Shown here one piece after another: positions 1 to 9,850 of a stretch of DNA of 64,000 nt. Under the pieces are notes generated by a model, which saw only the letters and a program-made list of their open reading frames with translations, was not told where the DNA came from and ran no database searches. Source of the DNA: Caenorhabditis elegans. Lineage: Eukaryota > Nematoda > Chromadorea > Rhabditida > Rhabditidae. The stretch covers positions 17,236,001-17,300,000 of the forward strand of contig NC_003284.9 of assembly GCF_000002985.6 (NCBI RefSeq). Direction: 5' to 3'. Position 1 is the first letter of the stretch. Each line of letters opens with the position of its first letter. The translations under genes and the position numbers were made by a program.

Positions 1-560
1 TGTTGGCAATGTTTTCTGTTTTTCGAAGCGCTGGAAAGAACAGAAACTGAAACTAAAAATAACAATATAAAAACGTTGCGTTGGACTTTGGAATTGATTT
101 ATGTTTTTTTTTTCAGAATTTCAAAAAAAAATTTCTCAATTACTTTCTGAACAGAATAATAAAAATTCATAGATTTTTCTTTCGCATTTGGTGTATTCAA
201 CTTTTGTTTTTGCGTTTTTTATGCAATAAATCAATTTACAATGCAAAAAAGTGAATATATCTAGAAAGCTACAAAAAAAATAGAAAAATACAAAAAGTGA
301 AGAGAAAAAAGTAAATGGCACGAGGTAGAAAATCGAAATCAACACAAACAAAATGAATTGTGTGTTCTCTGACCACACACACACACGTAAACAAGAGGGG
401 CAAGGTTTCCCGCCAGAGAGCAACAACAGGAGATGGTGTGGTGGGTGTTCCACGGAGCGCGTTTGTTTTTTTGGTGATATTGAGGGGAGCAGCAGTGCGT
501 TGGGTGCTTTATATTTAGAGCAATAAAAATGTGCGAAATAGTTTCAAATTAATTGGTATA
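1..560. other. intergenic, no gene recognised
   Basis: AT-rich DNA with many A and T runs. It holds a short CA run (about 373-386) followed by GTAAACA (387-393), which matches the consensus of FOXO/DAF-16 sites. A 105-codon minus-strand open frame here is low-complexity and hydrophobic, without splice signals or family likeness, so I do not call it a gene. The region may be upstream sequence of a gene outside the window. Confidence 0.4.
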
Positions 561-565
561 ACTAC

Positions 566-790
566 AGTGTGCTCAACTTTTTTCCCTCTTACTTAGAGAT
601 GTGATGTTTTTCAAAATCTTTTTTTGGAAAATGATTCATGCGGTTCGATAGGAAATGTTGTAAAATAATACAAGATCTTCAAATTTATGATAATATCTCT
701 AAAACTAGGAAAAATAAGTCAAAATGAAGCAGAGCAATTGCCCAACTTCTATTGAAGCGTCTATAGCACCACCTAGAATTTTTTTTAACA
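566..790 (+). repeat. decayed Tc3-like terminal inverted repeat
   Basis: An outer motif starting CAGTGTGCTCAAC (about 567) and an inner motif GCCCAACTTCTATTGAAGCG (about 750) lie some 180 bp apart. This is the spacing and order of the outer and inner sites in the intact Tc3-type element at 14472. The copy is degenerate and has no partner end that I can find, so it is probably a solo relic. Confidence 0.5.
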
Positions 791-837
791 ATTGTGGTTA
801 CCATTAGTGACAATAGGTGTTTTCAGGACTGTCCGTC

Positions 838-898
838 ACAGCAAACAAATAATACGCAGCCAACGGAGGAATGATTAAGGGAGACCAATTGGTACTTT
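838..898 (+). pseudogene. inverted copy of the last exon of the gene at 4041-4431
   Basis: Read on the plus strand the stretch codes AANGGMIKGDQLVL and a stop. That is nearly the C-terminus (AANEGMIKGDQLVHLK) of the minus-strand gene at 4041-4119. It is preceded by a possible acceptor (CACAG), but no other exon of that gene is seen here. The two copies form a 42-bp inverted repeat more than 3 kb apart. It is most likely a duplicated fragment. Confidence 0.5.
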
Positions 899-1287
899 GA
901 TAATTTAGTTGGTAATTTATTTCTCCAAGCCACAATGAAAAATCAGCCGCGGAAAGTAAAAAATTGAACGGGGTAACAAAAGCACTGTGGCGGTGGGTAC
1001 ATAATGGAAATTATATTTCTAACAACAACGAGTGAAAAACACAGGCATGGGTTACAGGCTAGGCCTTGAAGTACATAAATTAAGGGGATTCAAAAATGAG
1101 GGAGATATTGGAAAATTGATCGGCAAATTTTGCAAATATTACTTGGAGGGTTGAGCGTATGGGTGCGTGAAGAGCTGGTCTAGCCGAGCCGCTGCATATC
1201 TCTGAAAAAATAGTTTATTAATGTCAGAAACTACGATGCTTACGCTGGCAGCATCTCCGCAGGGAAGATGGATTTAGACGCCACGAA
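899..1287. other. no gene recognised
   Basis: AT-rich sequence. The part next to 1288 is presumably the 3' untranslated region of the minus-strand gene there. I see no other feature. Confidence 0.4.
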
Positions 1288-1539
1288 TCATTTGTAATTG
1301 ATCCAGATCGGCTCCGGTGCCGGCACAGAATCAGAAATTACGCGGGCGATTCCAAATCGTTCCTCCATCGAGCGGTCTAGCGAACGGGCTATATCCTTGT
1401 TGAAGTAATAGCGGCGGCTGCGGATGCGTCGAAGTCGGGTCACCATGGGTGGGATGAGAGCACGACCGATGGTGTATGCGGAGTGAATCAGAAAGCACGT
1501 GATAATCATCATGATGATTATTTGGAGAGCAATTGCCAT
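1288..1539 (-). CDS. small single-pass membrane protein, unknown function
   Basis: The 83-residue frame begins MAIALQIIIMM. The frame is open 13 codons further upstream, but I chose this ATG because a good acceptor (GTTTTTCAG) ends 8 bases before it, as expected for a spliced or SL trans-spliced 5' end. Residues 4-22 are hydrophobic, which fits a signal anchor, followed by an arginine-rich stretch (RLRRIRSRRYYF, about 34-45) that would lie on the cytosolic side. The C-terminus is polar and ends IWINYK. I do not recognise the family. The coding call rests on the start context, the hydrophobic profile and the lack of low complexity. Confidence 0.5.
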   Translation of the reverse strand: MAIALQIIIMMIITCFLIHSAYTIGRALIPPMVTRLRRIRSRRYYFNKDIARSLDRSMEERFGIARVISDSVPAPEPIWINYK

Positions 1540-1579
1540 GAAGCACTCTGAAAAACTTTTCCATGTTTTTAAGTACACT

Positions 1580-2090
1580 TATTTTTTCTCATTTTCAACG
1601 TATAAAAACCAACCTTGGAAAAATCCTCTACCGGGATGGCAAGCATGCACGAATACTGATCAAAGTGTGTTGGAGGCAAATTCAGTGGATTGTGTGATTA
1701 GTAGTTTATTGAGTAATATAAAGAAAATACAAGATAATAGCAAATTGGGAAAAAAGGGGAGAAAATGGGAGATGGGAATGCAGAAGAAAAGAGGGGGAAA
1801 ATGCTCAGTCTGTGCAAGGGTCACTTGCACTCGCAACTGTAAGATTCGTAATGGTAAAGGTAAGGAAAAAAAGGTTGGGCATCTGCTGCCTCGAGGTCAG
1901 GGGGCGGAGTTATGTGATGGCGGGAAGGAGAGAGATGGTAATATAAACAATCAAGTGGATGAATGTGTGGGGGTGTGTAATACAATAATGTGGCTTACTG
2001 TAGAAAAACATTACAAAGATATGAATAATAATAATTGAAGAATCAAGAGAGAGTACAGAGAGTTCTGTACACTCCCCCGAGAGCGAGAAT
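1580..2090. other. no gene recognised
   Basis: A plus-strand open frame runs through this stretch, but its translation is low in hydrophobic order and rich in Lys, Gly and Asn, with no family likeness, so I leave it out. The right end is probably the 3' untranslated region of the minus-strand gene at 2091. Confidence 0.4.
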
Positions 2091-2861
2091 TTAGGTATCC
2101 GGTACATCACAAAGTGCTGTATGATGGTCCATTGATTGACAGTAGTAGCATGATGCATGCAGTCTTTGGCGGCATGGTTTTTGCAAACAGCTTTTGCACA
2201 ATTGGCGGAAGTTGACAAATGCTTTCCTTTCATCTGTAGCCTTGATTTGTCCGCACATATTCGAAGGGTGTGTGCGAGGGCAGAATGAACATTGGTATCT
2301 TCCGCAGTCTCTTGTTGCATAATCCCTTCTCGGACGCTTCCAAGTCCTTTGTACATCATTTTTGTCCTCATATGATCTCTTGCTGGAGAAGTTGCTCGAG
2401 CATCCTTCTTGATGATCCTGATTTGTTCGTTCGAAGTAGTTCTTCATATGTTGCTTCAAGGCTTCGACTTTTGACAATCCGGTGTCCATCCTTTGGACAC
2501 CGAATTTTCTTTTGCTATTCTCGTCACTCATCTTTTGAGTGCCCATCTTTTGGGCATCCATTTCATTTTGAGATCCCATCTTTTGGGATCTCTCTATGTT
2601 CACATTGATTTTTTGGAGCATGTCTTCTTGTCGACATGCTGATTCTTCTAGCTTCTTTAATTCAATTTGAACTCCGTCTATTTGGATTCCCTCCATCAGT
2701 TTGCAGAGGTCTTGATCAATGTGATCAATGTACACAAAGAGATCCACAACACAGGTACTTAGCTCTGGGCAGGCAGCACACACAGTCGAGTTTGACTCGG
2801 TATACTGCAAATATTTGATTATTTCAATAAAAACGAAAGAAAAACTCACAAATTCACCCAT
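2091..2861 (-). CDS. gag-like zinc-knuckle protein, spliced
   Basis: Exon 1 is tiny (ATG GGT GAA TTT, 2850-2861). A GTGAGT donor follows and a TTTGCAG acceptor lies near 2806. Exon 2 runs to the stop at 2091, giving about 240 residues. The middle is charged and holds repeats of QKM or QRM. The C-terminal third is rich in Cys and His with three CxxC-type groups (CSFCPRTHPSNMC, LCKSCLQKPC, CYYCQSMDHHTALC), the pattern of zinc-knuckle regions in nematode BEL/Pao gag-like proteins. No protease, RT or integrase follows, so this is either a domesticated gag or a truncated retroelement. The zinc groups point to nucleic acid binding. Unread splice variants are possible. Confidence 0.6.
   Translation of the reverse strand: MGEFVSFSFVFIEIIKYLQYTESNSTVCAACPELSTCVVDLFVYIDHIDQDLCKLMEGIQIDGVQIELKKLEESACRQEDMLQKINVNIERSQKMGSQNEMDAQKMGTQKMSDENSKRKFGVQRMDTGLSKVEALKQHMKNYFERTNQDHQEGCSSNFSSKRSYEDKNDVQRTWKRPRRDYATRDCGRYQCSFCPRTHPSNMCGQIKATDERKAFVNFRQLCKSCLQKPCRQRLHASCYYCQSMDHHTALCDVPDT
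2480..2592. repeat. four short perfect hairpins with the same loop
   Basis: Inside the gag-like gene, four inverted repeats lie at 2480-2502, 2525-2541, 2540-2556 and 2570-2592. Stems are 9, 6, 6 and 9 bp and differ in sequence. The core is nearly constant: on the coding strand CA-AAAGA-TG, with AAGGA in one copy. They encode the QKM/QRM repeats. Confidence 0.8.
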
Positions 2862-3112
2862 TTTGTCAAATCAAGTACGATTGGCTGGCGACAGAGAACG
2901 AGGATGATTTGAATTGGCGTTGAATGTTCACACTGCACAGTGCACAGAAAACGCAGTGCACAGAAAAGACTGACAGGGTCTTGAATAACTCTGCAACTGT
3001 CATAAAAATGCTTTTTAGCGCAGTATGCACAAGACGATCAGTTTTTTTTCGGAATCTCGAATTCAACTGCTGGATTCCAGCCTGAAGAACTTATTTTTCC
3101 AATAGGCTTAAA

Positions 3113-3390
3113 CGTTTCCAATTGCATTTCGTTCCAAAAAAAAACAACGACTTACCTCGATTCAAAATAAAATTAGTGGCAAAAACATCCGAAAAACACT
3201 GCCATAATATAGACGGGGAATAAAATGGAGAAAAATAGAAACTACCGCTCACCAAGCAGTCGAAAAGGCCAGAATGAGCAATACCTTCACTAACACTCAT
3301 ACAGGACAAACACCGCTGCCACAGCGTCTTCCCCCGAGGGCAAGCCCCGCCTTTTGTTCCACCAGAGGGTTCAGTTGTTCTGTCGTCTCT
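3113..3390 (-). repeat. dispersed repeat family R1, copy 1
   Basis: One of four related copies in the window (others at 9575, 11270 and 17045). Shared blocks on this strand are GGCGGGGCTTGCC, ACGCTGTGGCAGCG, CATTCTGGCCTTTTCGACTG, TTGGTGAGCGGT and a final splice-donor-like GAGGTAAGTC. I do not recognise the family. Confidence 0.65.
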
Positions 3391-4040
3391 TGCCTCTTGT
3401 ACAAGGTTGTAATGACACTGATGACTTTGACCGCTGCCCATATCTTACGGACAGCCACAGCTTAACAGAACAGAACAGATAGCATGATAAAAACCTTCTC
3501 CGCTGACGGTATTGGTAAAAAACCAAAAAATATTTGAGTATAAAAGGATTGTCAAATAATAAATAAAATATAGGGTACTTTTCCGATTTCTGCCCCCCAA
3601 AATGTTTTTCAATTTTATAACACTCAATATTTTGATTTAAATTCACACGTAAAGGTTTGTTTTTTAATACTATTTTAATTTGAGGCTTAGAAAACAACAA
3701 TGCTAAGCCTGAAATTACAAAAAAATAAGTTCACGTTTTATAATGTAATAATGTAAATACTAAAACGAAACAAAACAGAATCACACAATTAACCAAATTA
3801 CACGATTAAAAATAATTTTTAATCTAAAGAACTTAATGTTTTTTTATTCGTACAAAATTATTGAAAATTCCAGGGTAGCTTATTTGAAAAGTTGAATTTT
3901 ATGTCAATATTAGTTTTTTTTTTAAATGAAAATGTTGGTAAATGTCCTAAACTCTTCAAATAGAGAGATATTCTATGACAGTGAGGCGCACTGTAGCATT
4001 GAAAAAGCAATTTGTACAGAGTTTTCTACAAACATGAAAA
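3391..4040. other. no gene recognised
   Basis: AT-rich sequence with long T and A runs. Open frames here are short and lack splice context. Confidence 0.4.
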
Positions 4041-4431
4041 TTATTTAAGATGTACCAACTGGTCTCCCTTAATCATTCCTTCGTTGGCTGCGTCAACATT
4101 CCAATTTATGAGTTTTTCTCTGAAAAAAAGGATACAATATTTCACTGAATTTATAAAGCTTACTCATCAGTTACTGGCACGGATTCAATTGGGCGAAGAA
4201 TCTGCCGAATTGGGGTGTTCACAATAGGCGAGAAAGTTGAGCAGTTGTGGTTCAGTATCAAAGCTATTTCGTAAAAGTCCTAGGAAAAAATTGTTCACAG
4301 CTTCTAGTCACACGAAATAAAATAAACTAACATTGAAGAAACCGTCACCACTCTCTTCTCCTTCCATCTCAAAAGTGGATAAGTTGTCGGTAGTGCAGTT
4401 GAAAAACTGATCGGCAATGAAATCGTCGCCT
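4041..4431 (-). CDS. partial spliced gene, C-terminal exons, unknown product
   Basis: Three exons join in phase: 4332-4431, 4164-4279 and 4041-4119. The first intron has a GTTAGT donor and CCTAG acceptor, the second a GTAAGC donor and TTTTTTCAG acceptor. The readable protein has acidic residues early (TFEMEGEESGDGFF), then DFYEIALILNHNC, and ends AANEGMIKGDQLVHLK. An acceptor-like CAATAG lies before the first exon, so more exons should exist above 4431, but I cannot find a convincing start. I do not recognise the family. The last exon recurs in inverted orientation at 838-898. It may be a 5'-truncated gene. Confidence 0.5.
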
Positions 4432-5733
4432 CTATTGTTTTTAGAAACGTTTAGTTTATTTTCATACTTTTACAAAGATTTTCGGATTATATTTTTTTCC
4501 CTGTATGATGTAAATAGAAATTCAATTTTAACTTTCTAACTCATACAAAAATAAAGAACAAAAAACACTAATAAATATCGTTGTTAAACGAAATCAAGTG
4601 CTATTATGGGATGCGTCCTTTTTTCAAAATTCATTTAGAAAAATCAAAAAAAATTATATAAACATTGCACAACTGTTATAATTTTTCTTTAGCCAATAAT
4701 AAAGAGGTTTTTTTCAATCTTCCTCAAACTTAGGTTTAATTTGCATTTTCAGATTTCTTACAATATTGTAGTTGATCAATTTTTTATACCTTTTACGTTT
4801 CAGGAGTTAGCACCGTTCAAATTAAAAAAAAAAACGTTATTTTTTCAAGCATTTTTGGCACTTTCAACCGATATTGCTCTATCAATACGCTGTGTATGAG
4901 GACGTTATTACATGAATGTATTCAATTAATGATATATTACCTAGGGGTGTATAAAGTTTTTGATTACCTAAAGAAATGACAAAAATCGTAAAAATAAATT
5001 TTTTTGAACGGTGTCCGATATGGTTGATATTGATAGGCTTGTCGTTACTAACTCTTAGTTTTCATCACTTACCCAAGCCCCTCATAATCAGCTTCAACCA
5101 TGGAAATGTAATAACACCAATACTGATCAAGTTTGCAATTAATTGTTCCATTTGCACGAAATATAGTCGAAGAAGTGAAGTTAAAGAAAATCAAAAACAC
5201 AGGTAGTGCGAAAAGTGAAACTCTCATTGTCAACAGATGTTCAACTTTTTGGAAAATAAAAGAGAGAAGATGAGAAAATCACAATCTCCTTTCCGGAGTA
5301 AGAAAATAAGGGGGAGCTGTGATTAATGTACTGCACTATTCAAGAAGAAGATGGAAAAATATTCTTTCGGTAACAAAAATAAATATAACTTTTGTCTCCT
5401 TTTTTTGAAATAAAGTAATGAGAAAACAGAGGAACAGAGTATTGAATGACACTGCATCTTGCACACGCAATTTTTTAATTCCTCAAATAGTTTTAACTCT
5501 AGTGTGCTTATTGGTAGATTTATGAATACGAGTAAGTTTTAATCATAAACATTTCTTAAACGTATTCGAAAAACAATCTATCTGTTCTCAAATTTGCAGC
5601 CAAACTATCGATGATTTTAAAAAAACTTGAAGAATAGAATAAAAACACCGGAATTTGTTTTTTGGTTTAGTCGTTTAGTTTTAATTTTGTTTGTTAAATC
5701 TCATTGACTAAAAATAACTTTTATCAGCTTTTA
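4432..5733. other. no gene recognised
   Basis: About 1.3 kb of AT-rich DNA. A 76-codon plus-strand frame at 4976-5206 has a hydrophobic stretch but no supported start or splice context. Upstream exons of the minus-strand gene at 4041 could be hidden here. Confidence 0.35.
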
Positions 5734-5883
5734 TGGGGTTATTCAAGTAGTGTCGGAAAATTAAAAAGTGTAGAAAAATTACGTCACACATGTATTCAAG
5801 TAAATAAAAACATGTATTTAAATACATTTGTAACGTCACAAATGTATTTAAATACATTTTGCTACATTACTTGAATAACCCCA
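5734..5883. mobile_element. palindromic MITE, PIF/Harbinger-like
   Basis: The 150-bp unit has perfect ends TGGGGTTATTCAAGTA and its reverse complement, with flanking TTA on both sides (5731-5733 and 5884-5886). A 3-bp TTA duplication is typical of PIF/Harbinger-type MITEs. The inside is also largely palindromic and holds ACGTCAC motifs. Related copies lie at 6598-6720 and about 9030-9133. Confidence 0.7.
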
Positions 5884-5885
5884 TT

Positions 5886-6304
5886 AGAGGAGGAAGCAAA
5901 GCAGCAAATGATGGACATCTTTGATGTTTTTTCAATCATGTTTTGGAGGGGAGCCTGGAATGACTGGACCATATCACCTTCCACAATTGAAGAAAACTCA
6001 GAAGATTTGTCTGAAAAAAATGTAAAAACTTATAGGTTGAGCTAGGGTTGGTTAATAATTTTTATTTGAGAACTCAGGCTCCGGATAGAAGTGTGCGCAT
6101 TTTATGAAAAAAAAACTGAATGACTTGAAAGCAGAAATAAGTAATTTTCAAGCAGAAAATGATGATTTGATAGCTAAGATTGAAGCGCAAAAAAAGATAA
6201 AAAACAATAGCGTTCTCCAATTTGTATATGACTACATTTTTCAAATAATGATTATCATACCCGAACATTTCAATTGGCTCAATACATATGATGTAAACAA
6301 ATAA
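5886..6304 (+). CDS. possible exons of an unrecognised coiled-coil protein
   Basis: A 67-codon frame at 6104-6304 (start MKKKLNDLKAEI) has a heptad-like pattern (LKAEISNFQAENDDLIAKIE) and ends DVNK with a stop. Just upstream, 5886-6011 is open in a coding-like way (MMDIFDVFSIMFWRGAWNDW). I cannot join the two with clean splice sites. This may be a decayed gene. Low confidence. Confidence 0.25.
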
Positions 6305-6489
6305 AGACAATTCCAGTTAATCTTCGCCAACTTTTTAGTGTTCGAATTTCAAATTTTTTCAGTGAAAAACAATATATTAGAAACAAAAATAATTCAAATA
6401 TATAATTTTTTTTTAAATTTATTTTTTTTAAAGACATTGATTTCATGTTAAAAAATTTCCCTTAAAAAACATTTTTCATTCAAATTGGA

Positions 6490-6790
6490 AAACCTCTTGC
6501 AGATTGGGCTGGAACCAAAAAACAAAGAAAAAACAAAAATTGAAATTTTCGAAAAACCAAAAAAAAACCAAATCTTTGATGCTCCAGTTAATTTTTGATG
6601 GGTTTATTCAAGTAATGTTGCAAAGTGTATTAAAACACATTTATGACGTCACAACTGCATTGAAATACACGTCTTTATGTATTGTAATATATGTAATTTT
6701 TCAAAACTTTTTTAATTTTCCGACACCACTGGATTTTTTTTGGTTTTTTAGTCCCAAAAACAGTTTTTCGTCAAAATAATAAAACAAACC
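6490..6790. repeat. degenerate composite MITE copy
   Basis: Begins near GGGCTGGAACCAAAAAAC and continues with A-rich CCAAAAAA blocks into an inner palindromic MITE (from about 6598, ATGGGTTTATTCAAGTAATG). The same order, inverted, is at 8900-9300. Confidence 0.5.
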
Positions 6791-7362
6791 GGGAAAGTCC
6801 TAGCACTGAGTATAACTAATGAAAATTCATAAGATATGCATACAACTTGAACAATTTTTCATATACGTTTTTCATGTTGATAGAAATGAAGTGATTCTGT
6901 TGAAAAATGAGTTCCGTGAAGTGAGCCATCTCCTGGCATTACACGTACGAGCGCGAAAGATTACTGCCAAATTCAAGGTAAAAACTTTTAAAAACGAAAA
7001 GAAAATGTCTAGAACTACGTCATTAACTTTAGAAGATTACTACAAGAATTTAACTTCATTATCACCCTATCCATACTTTTCAATCACAATGTGCGACTAC
7101 AATGTGCGTATAGTTGGAGCACAATGTGTTTGTAGTAGGCTTATGTGTTATCGCGTGCAGTCTTCGCACTATTTAATCAACATTTTGAACTCATTTTTCA
7201 ACAGTCTCACTTTAATTTATTTTCACGTTTTATATTTTTATCAATTTTTATTTTGAAAAAACCTTAATGTTTGGTTTTAATTTTGAACTTCGATTCTTTT
7301 TTGAAATTGTAAATTTCCAAATTGAGTTTTTTTTTTCAAAAAAAAATTGTTTTTTCAGAACA
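6791..7362. other. no gene recognised
   Basis: A 145-codon plus-strand frame (6819-7256) has a possible donor at AAG|GTAAAA near 6977, but I see no family likeness. The last bases (TTTTTTCAG before 7363) form an acceptor suitable for SL trans-splicing to the SDR gene that follows. Confidence 0.35.
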
Positions 7363-8762
7363 ATGTCAGGGAGCCTGCAAGAAGTGTTGAAAAACTGCGC
7401 TCCAGTCCTTGTAGTCACTATTTGTCTTTATTTAGCGTACAAGTGAGTTACTGGACGCCAATGCAACAAACCACCTAATTAAAGGTTTTACAGTCTGCTG
7501 AATAAAGCTATTCCAGGAGCTCACAATTTGTCAAAGCTGAATGTCAAGAACAAAATAGTTGTAATCACAGGAGCCAGTTCAGGTACTATAAATATTTTGA
7601 AAAAACGTCATACAATGTAAATCATAACAGAAAAAATTCTCAAATCCTGTTCGGAACACAGTATCTTGTAAAGTAACATTTGAAAATTAATCAAAAAATT
7701 CGTTATCTTAAAAAAGATTAAAACTTTACCGGTAGTTAATTTTCCGCTTGAAAAATATTTAAATTTCACCAATGCAACCATAAATTTCGAAAATAAGTTA
7801 CGTGAGAAATACTCTATTGCATATTTCAGGTCTTGGAAAGAGTCTTGCATTTGAGCTATACAAACGAGGTGCTCAGGTGATTCTACTTGCTAGAAGTACG
7901 GAAAAACTAAAAGAAATTTGTGCGGAACTTACAAAAACATTTCCTCTCAACAAGAACAAGCCAACCTACTAGTAAGATTCCAAAAGTTAACTTTTGCCAA
8001 TAACTAATTTTCCAGCTTTTTTGACATTACCAATCCCGATAAAGCACCTTGGGCCCAGATTCCAAAAGTTGACGTTCTCATCAATAATGCAGGCATGTCG
8101 AATCGCGGATCCTGCCAAGACACAACAATGGCGATTCACAGAAAAGCCATGGAGACCAACCTTTTCGGACATGTTCAAGTCACACAGTCTTTGCTCTCAA
8201 AGTTGAGTCCAGATGGATGCATAGTTGTCACAAGTAGCATTCAAGGAAAAGTGGCAATTCCGTACAGAGGGTCATATTCTGCTAGTAAGCATGCACTTCA
8301 AGGATACTTTGATTGTCTTCGCGCCGAGCACAAGAACCTGCACATTTTGGTGGTCTCCGCTGGATACATCAACACCGGTTTTGGATCGAGAGCTTTGGAC
8401 ACCGATGGGAAAGTTGTTGGGGTAGAGGATGAAAATCAAAAGAAAGTAAGCAACGAAGAGACAATAATTTGTCCGATGCTGCTCTGTCTGACTGGTCCAT
8501 TTCTTTTTCCAGATAGCCTTCTTTCACTCTCACTCTTTCTAACAGATTCTTCGAACTGTACTCATTGCAGGGATATTCACCGGAACACTCTGCGCGCATG
8601 ATTTCCGATGCAATCCGTGATCGAGTGTCGGACTTTGACATGGCTCCATTTGGTGCTCGCTTCGCAATTTTCCTCAGATATTTCTGGCCAACTCTCCTTA
8701 ATTATGCCTTGTACACTCGTGGCACTAAAGACCAATGGGCGCCAAAGAATAAGAAGGAGTAA
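7363..8762 (+). CDS. membrane-anchored short-chain dehydrogenase/reductase (DHRS7-like)
   Basis: Five exons join in phase to 310 residues: 7363-7442, 7494-7582, 7830-7971, 8016-8445 and 8571-8762. The start follows TTTTTCAGAACA, a likely SL acceptor. An N-terminal hydrophobic segment (VLVVTICLYLAYK, about 14-26) should anchor the enzyme in a membrane. The Rossmann glycine motif TGASSGLG is rebuilt across the exon 2/3 junction. NNAG, the catalytic serine region (VVTSSIQG) and YSASK (the YxxxK pair) follow in order, so an NAD(P)-dependent oxidoreductase is well supported. The order and the anchor fit the DHRS7/7B branch, where substrates are lipids, steroids or retinoids; the substrate here is unknown. 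All key residues are present and no lesion is seen. Confidence 0.88.
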
Positions 8763-8899
8763 TTATTTTGAGTTTTATTTTACTTGTCTGACCATTAAAA
8801 ATATGAAATATTTGTTTTCAACATTTGCTTTCAATTTGAAAAAAAAGTTTGCCATAATCTAAGTTAGCCTGCGGGGTGGAAACGAAATTGGGCAGAACT
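8763..8899. other. 3' region of the SDR gene
   Basis: Short AT-rich stretch after the stop codon. No further feature. Confidence 0.4.
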
Positions 8900-9300
8900 C
8901 CCGGGGCTGTGACTTTTTTGTTTTTTTTTATTCGGTATTTTGACGAAAAAAAAAACGATTTTTTGAGACAAAAAAACCAAAAAATCTAAAAAAAAAATTT
9001 GCCGTGTCGAGTCTCGACTCGAGACTATTATGTATTAAAATGCATTATAGATAAATGTATTTTAAAACAGTTGTGACGTCATAAATATGTTTTGCTACAT
9101 TTTGCAACATAGGTAACTTGAATAACCCCATTAAAAATCAACTTAAACATTACAAATTTTTTGGTTTTTTTTTTGGTTTTTTTTGGTTTCTCGGAAATTT
9201 CAATTTTTTCGTTTTTTTCGTTTTTTGGTTTTTCTAAAACTTCCATTTTTGTTTTTTGTTTTTTGGTCCAACATTTTTTTGTCCCAGCCCTGGTGCCTAT
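8900..9300. mobile_element. composite palindromic repeat with inner MITE
   Basis: The ends GGGGCTGTGAC (about 8898) and the inverse of CCAGGGCTGGGAC (about 9296) face each other. Between them lie A/T-rich CCAAAAAA and TTTTTTGG blocks and a partial copy of the palindromic MITE, which ends TTGAATAACCCCATTA near 9135. It resembles the copy at 6490-6790 in reverse. Confidence 0.55.
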
Positions 9301-9574
9301 TGTGCTCATTGAGGCATTGCGCATTGCAAACTAACTGTGATCTAATTCCTTCATAACTGTTTTTAGATGTTTATTCTCAGAACGTTTTTTGATTTTTTTC
9401 GGAAGACCCTTTTTTACTAGTCAAAAACACGAACCTCTATTTTTATAGATCGTTATTTGCCCAATGCTTCGTTTTCCATTTTTCCCATTTTGGAGAGTCA
9501 GTTCGAAACTGATTTTTTTATTGTCTTATATCCTTTTATCAAAAATGTTTTTAGATAAATTAGGTTGCACAAGG
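9301..9574. other. no gene recognised
   Basis: AT-rich sequence without a supported feature. Confidence 0.4.
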
Positions 9575-9850
9575 GAAAGAAGACGACGGCCCAACTGCAC
9601 ACCCTGATGGAAGAGTAGGCGGGGCTTGCCTCCTGGGAGACGCTGTGGCAGCGTTATTTGCCCTGCAACAGGGTCGGTGAGAAAATTGCTCATTCTACCT
9701 TCAAGACTGCTTGGTGAGCGGTCGTTTCTATTTTTCCCAGTCTTTTCTCCTTCTCCGGTATTCCGTCATCTTTAACCAAGGTAAGTCATTGTTTTTGTGA
9801 GCTAAAAGCAACATTTCAATAGGGTTTCAGTAGTTTTTTACTCAAATTGT
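9575..9850 (+). repeat. dispersed repeat family R1, copy 2
   Basis: Contains GGCGGGGCTTGCC, ACGCTGTGGCAGCGT, GACTGCTTGGTGAGCGGTC and a final AAGGTAAGTC donor-like site, then CATTTCAATAGGGT. ACGCTG/CAGCGT and GACTGCT/AGCGGTC can both form small RNA hairpins. Confidence 0.65.

Noticed and set aside
3091-3441. 116-codon minus-strand frame as a gene
   Set aside because: It runs across dispersed repeat copy 1 without start or splice support.
9079-9324. Lys/Glu-rich 81-codon minus-strand frame
   Set aside because: Its composition comes from the CCAAAAAA-type MITE repeats.
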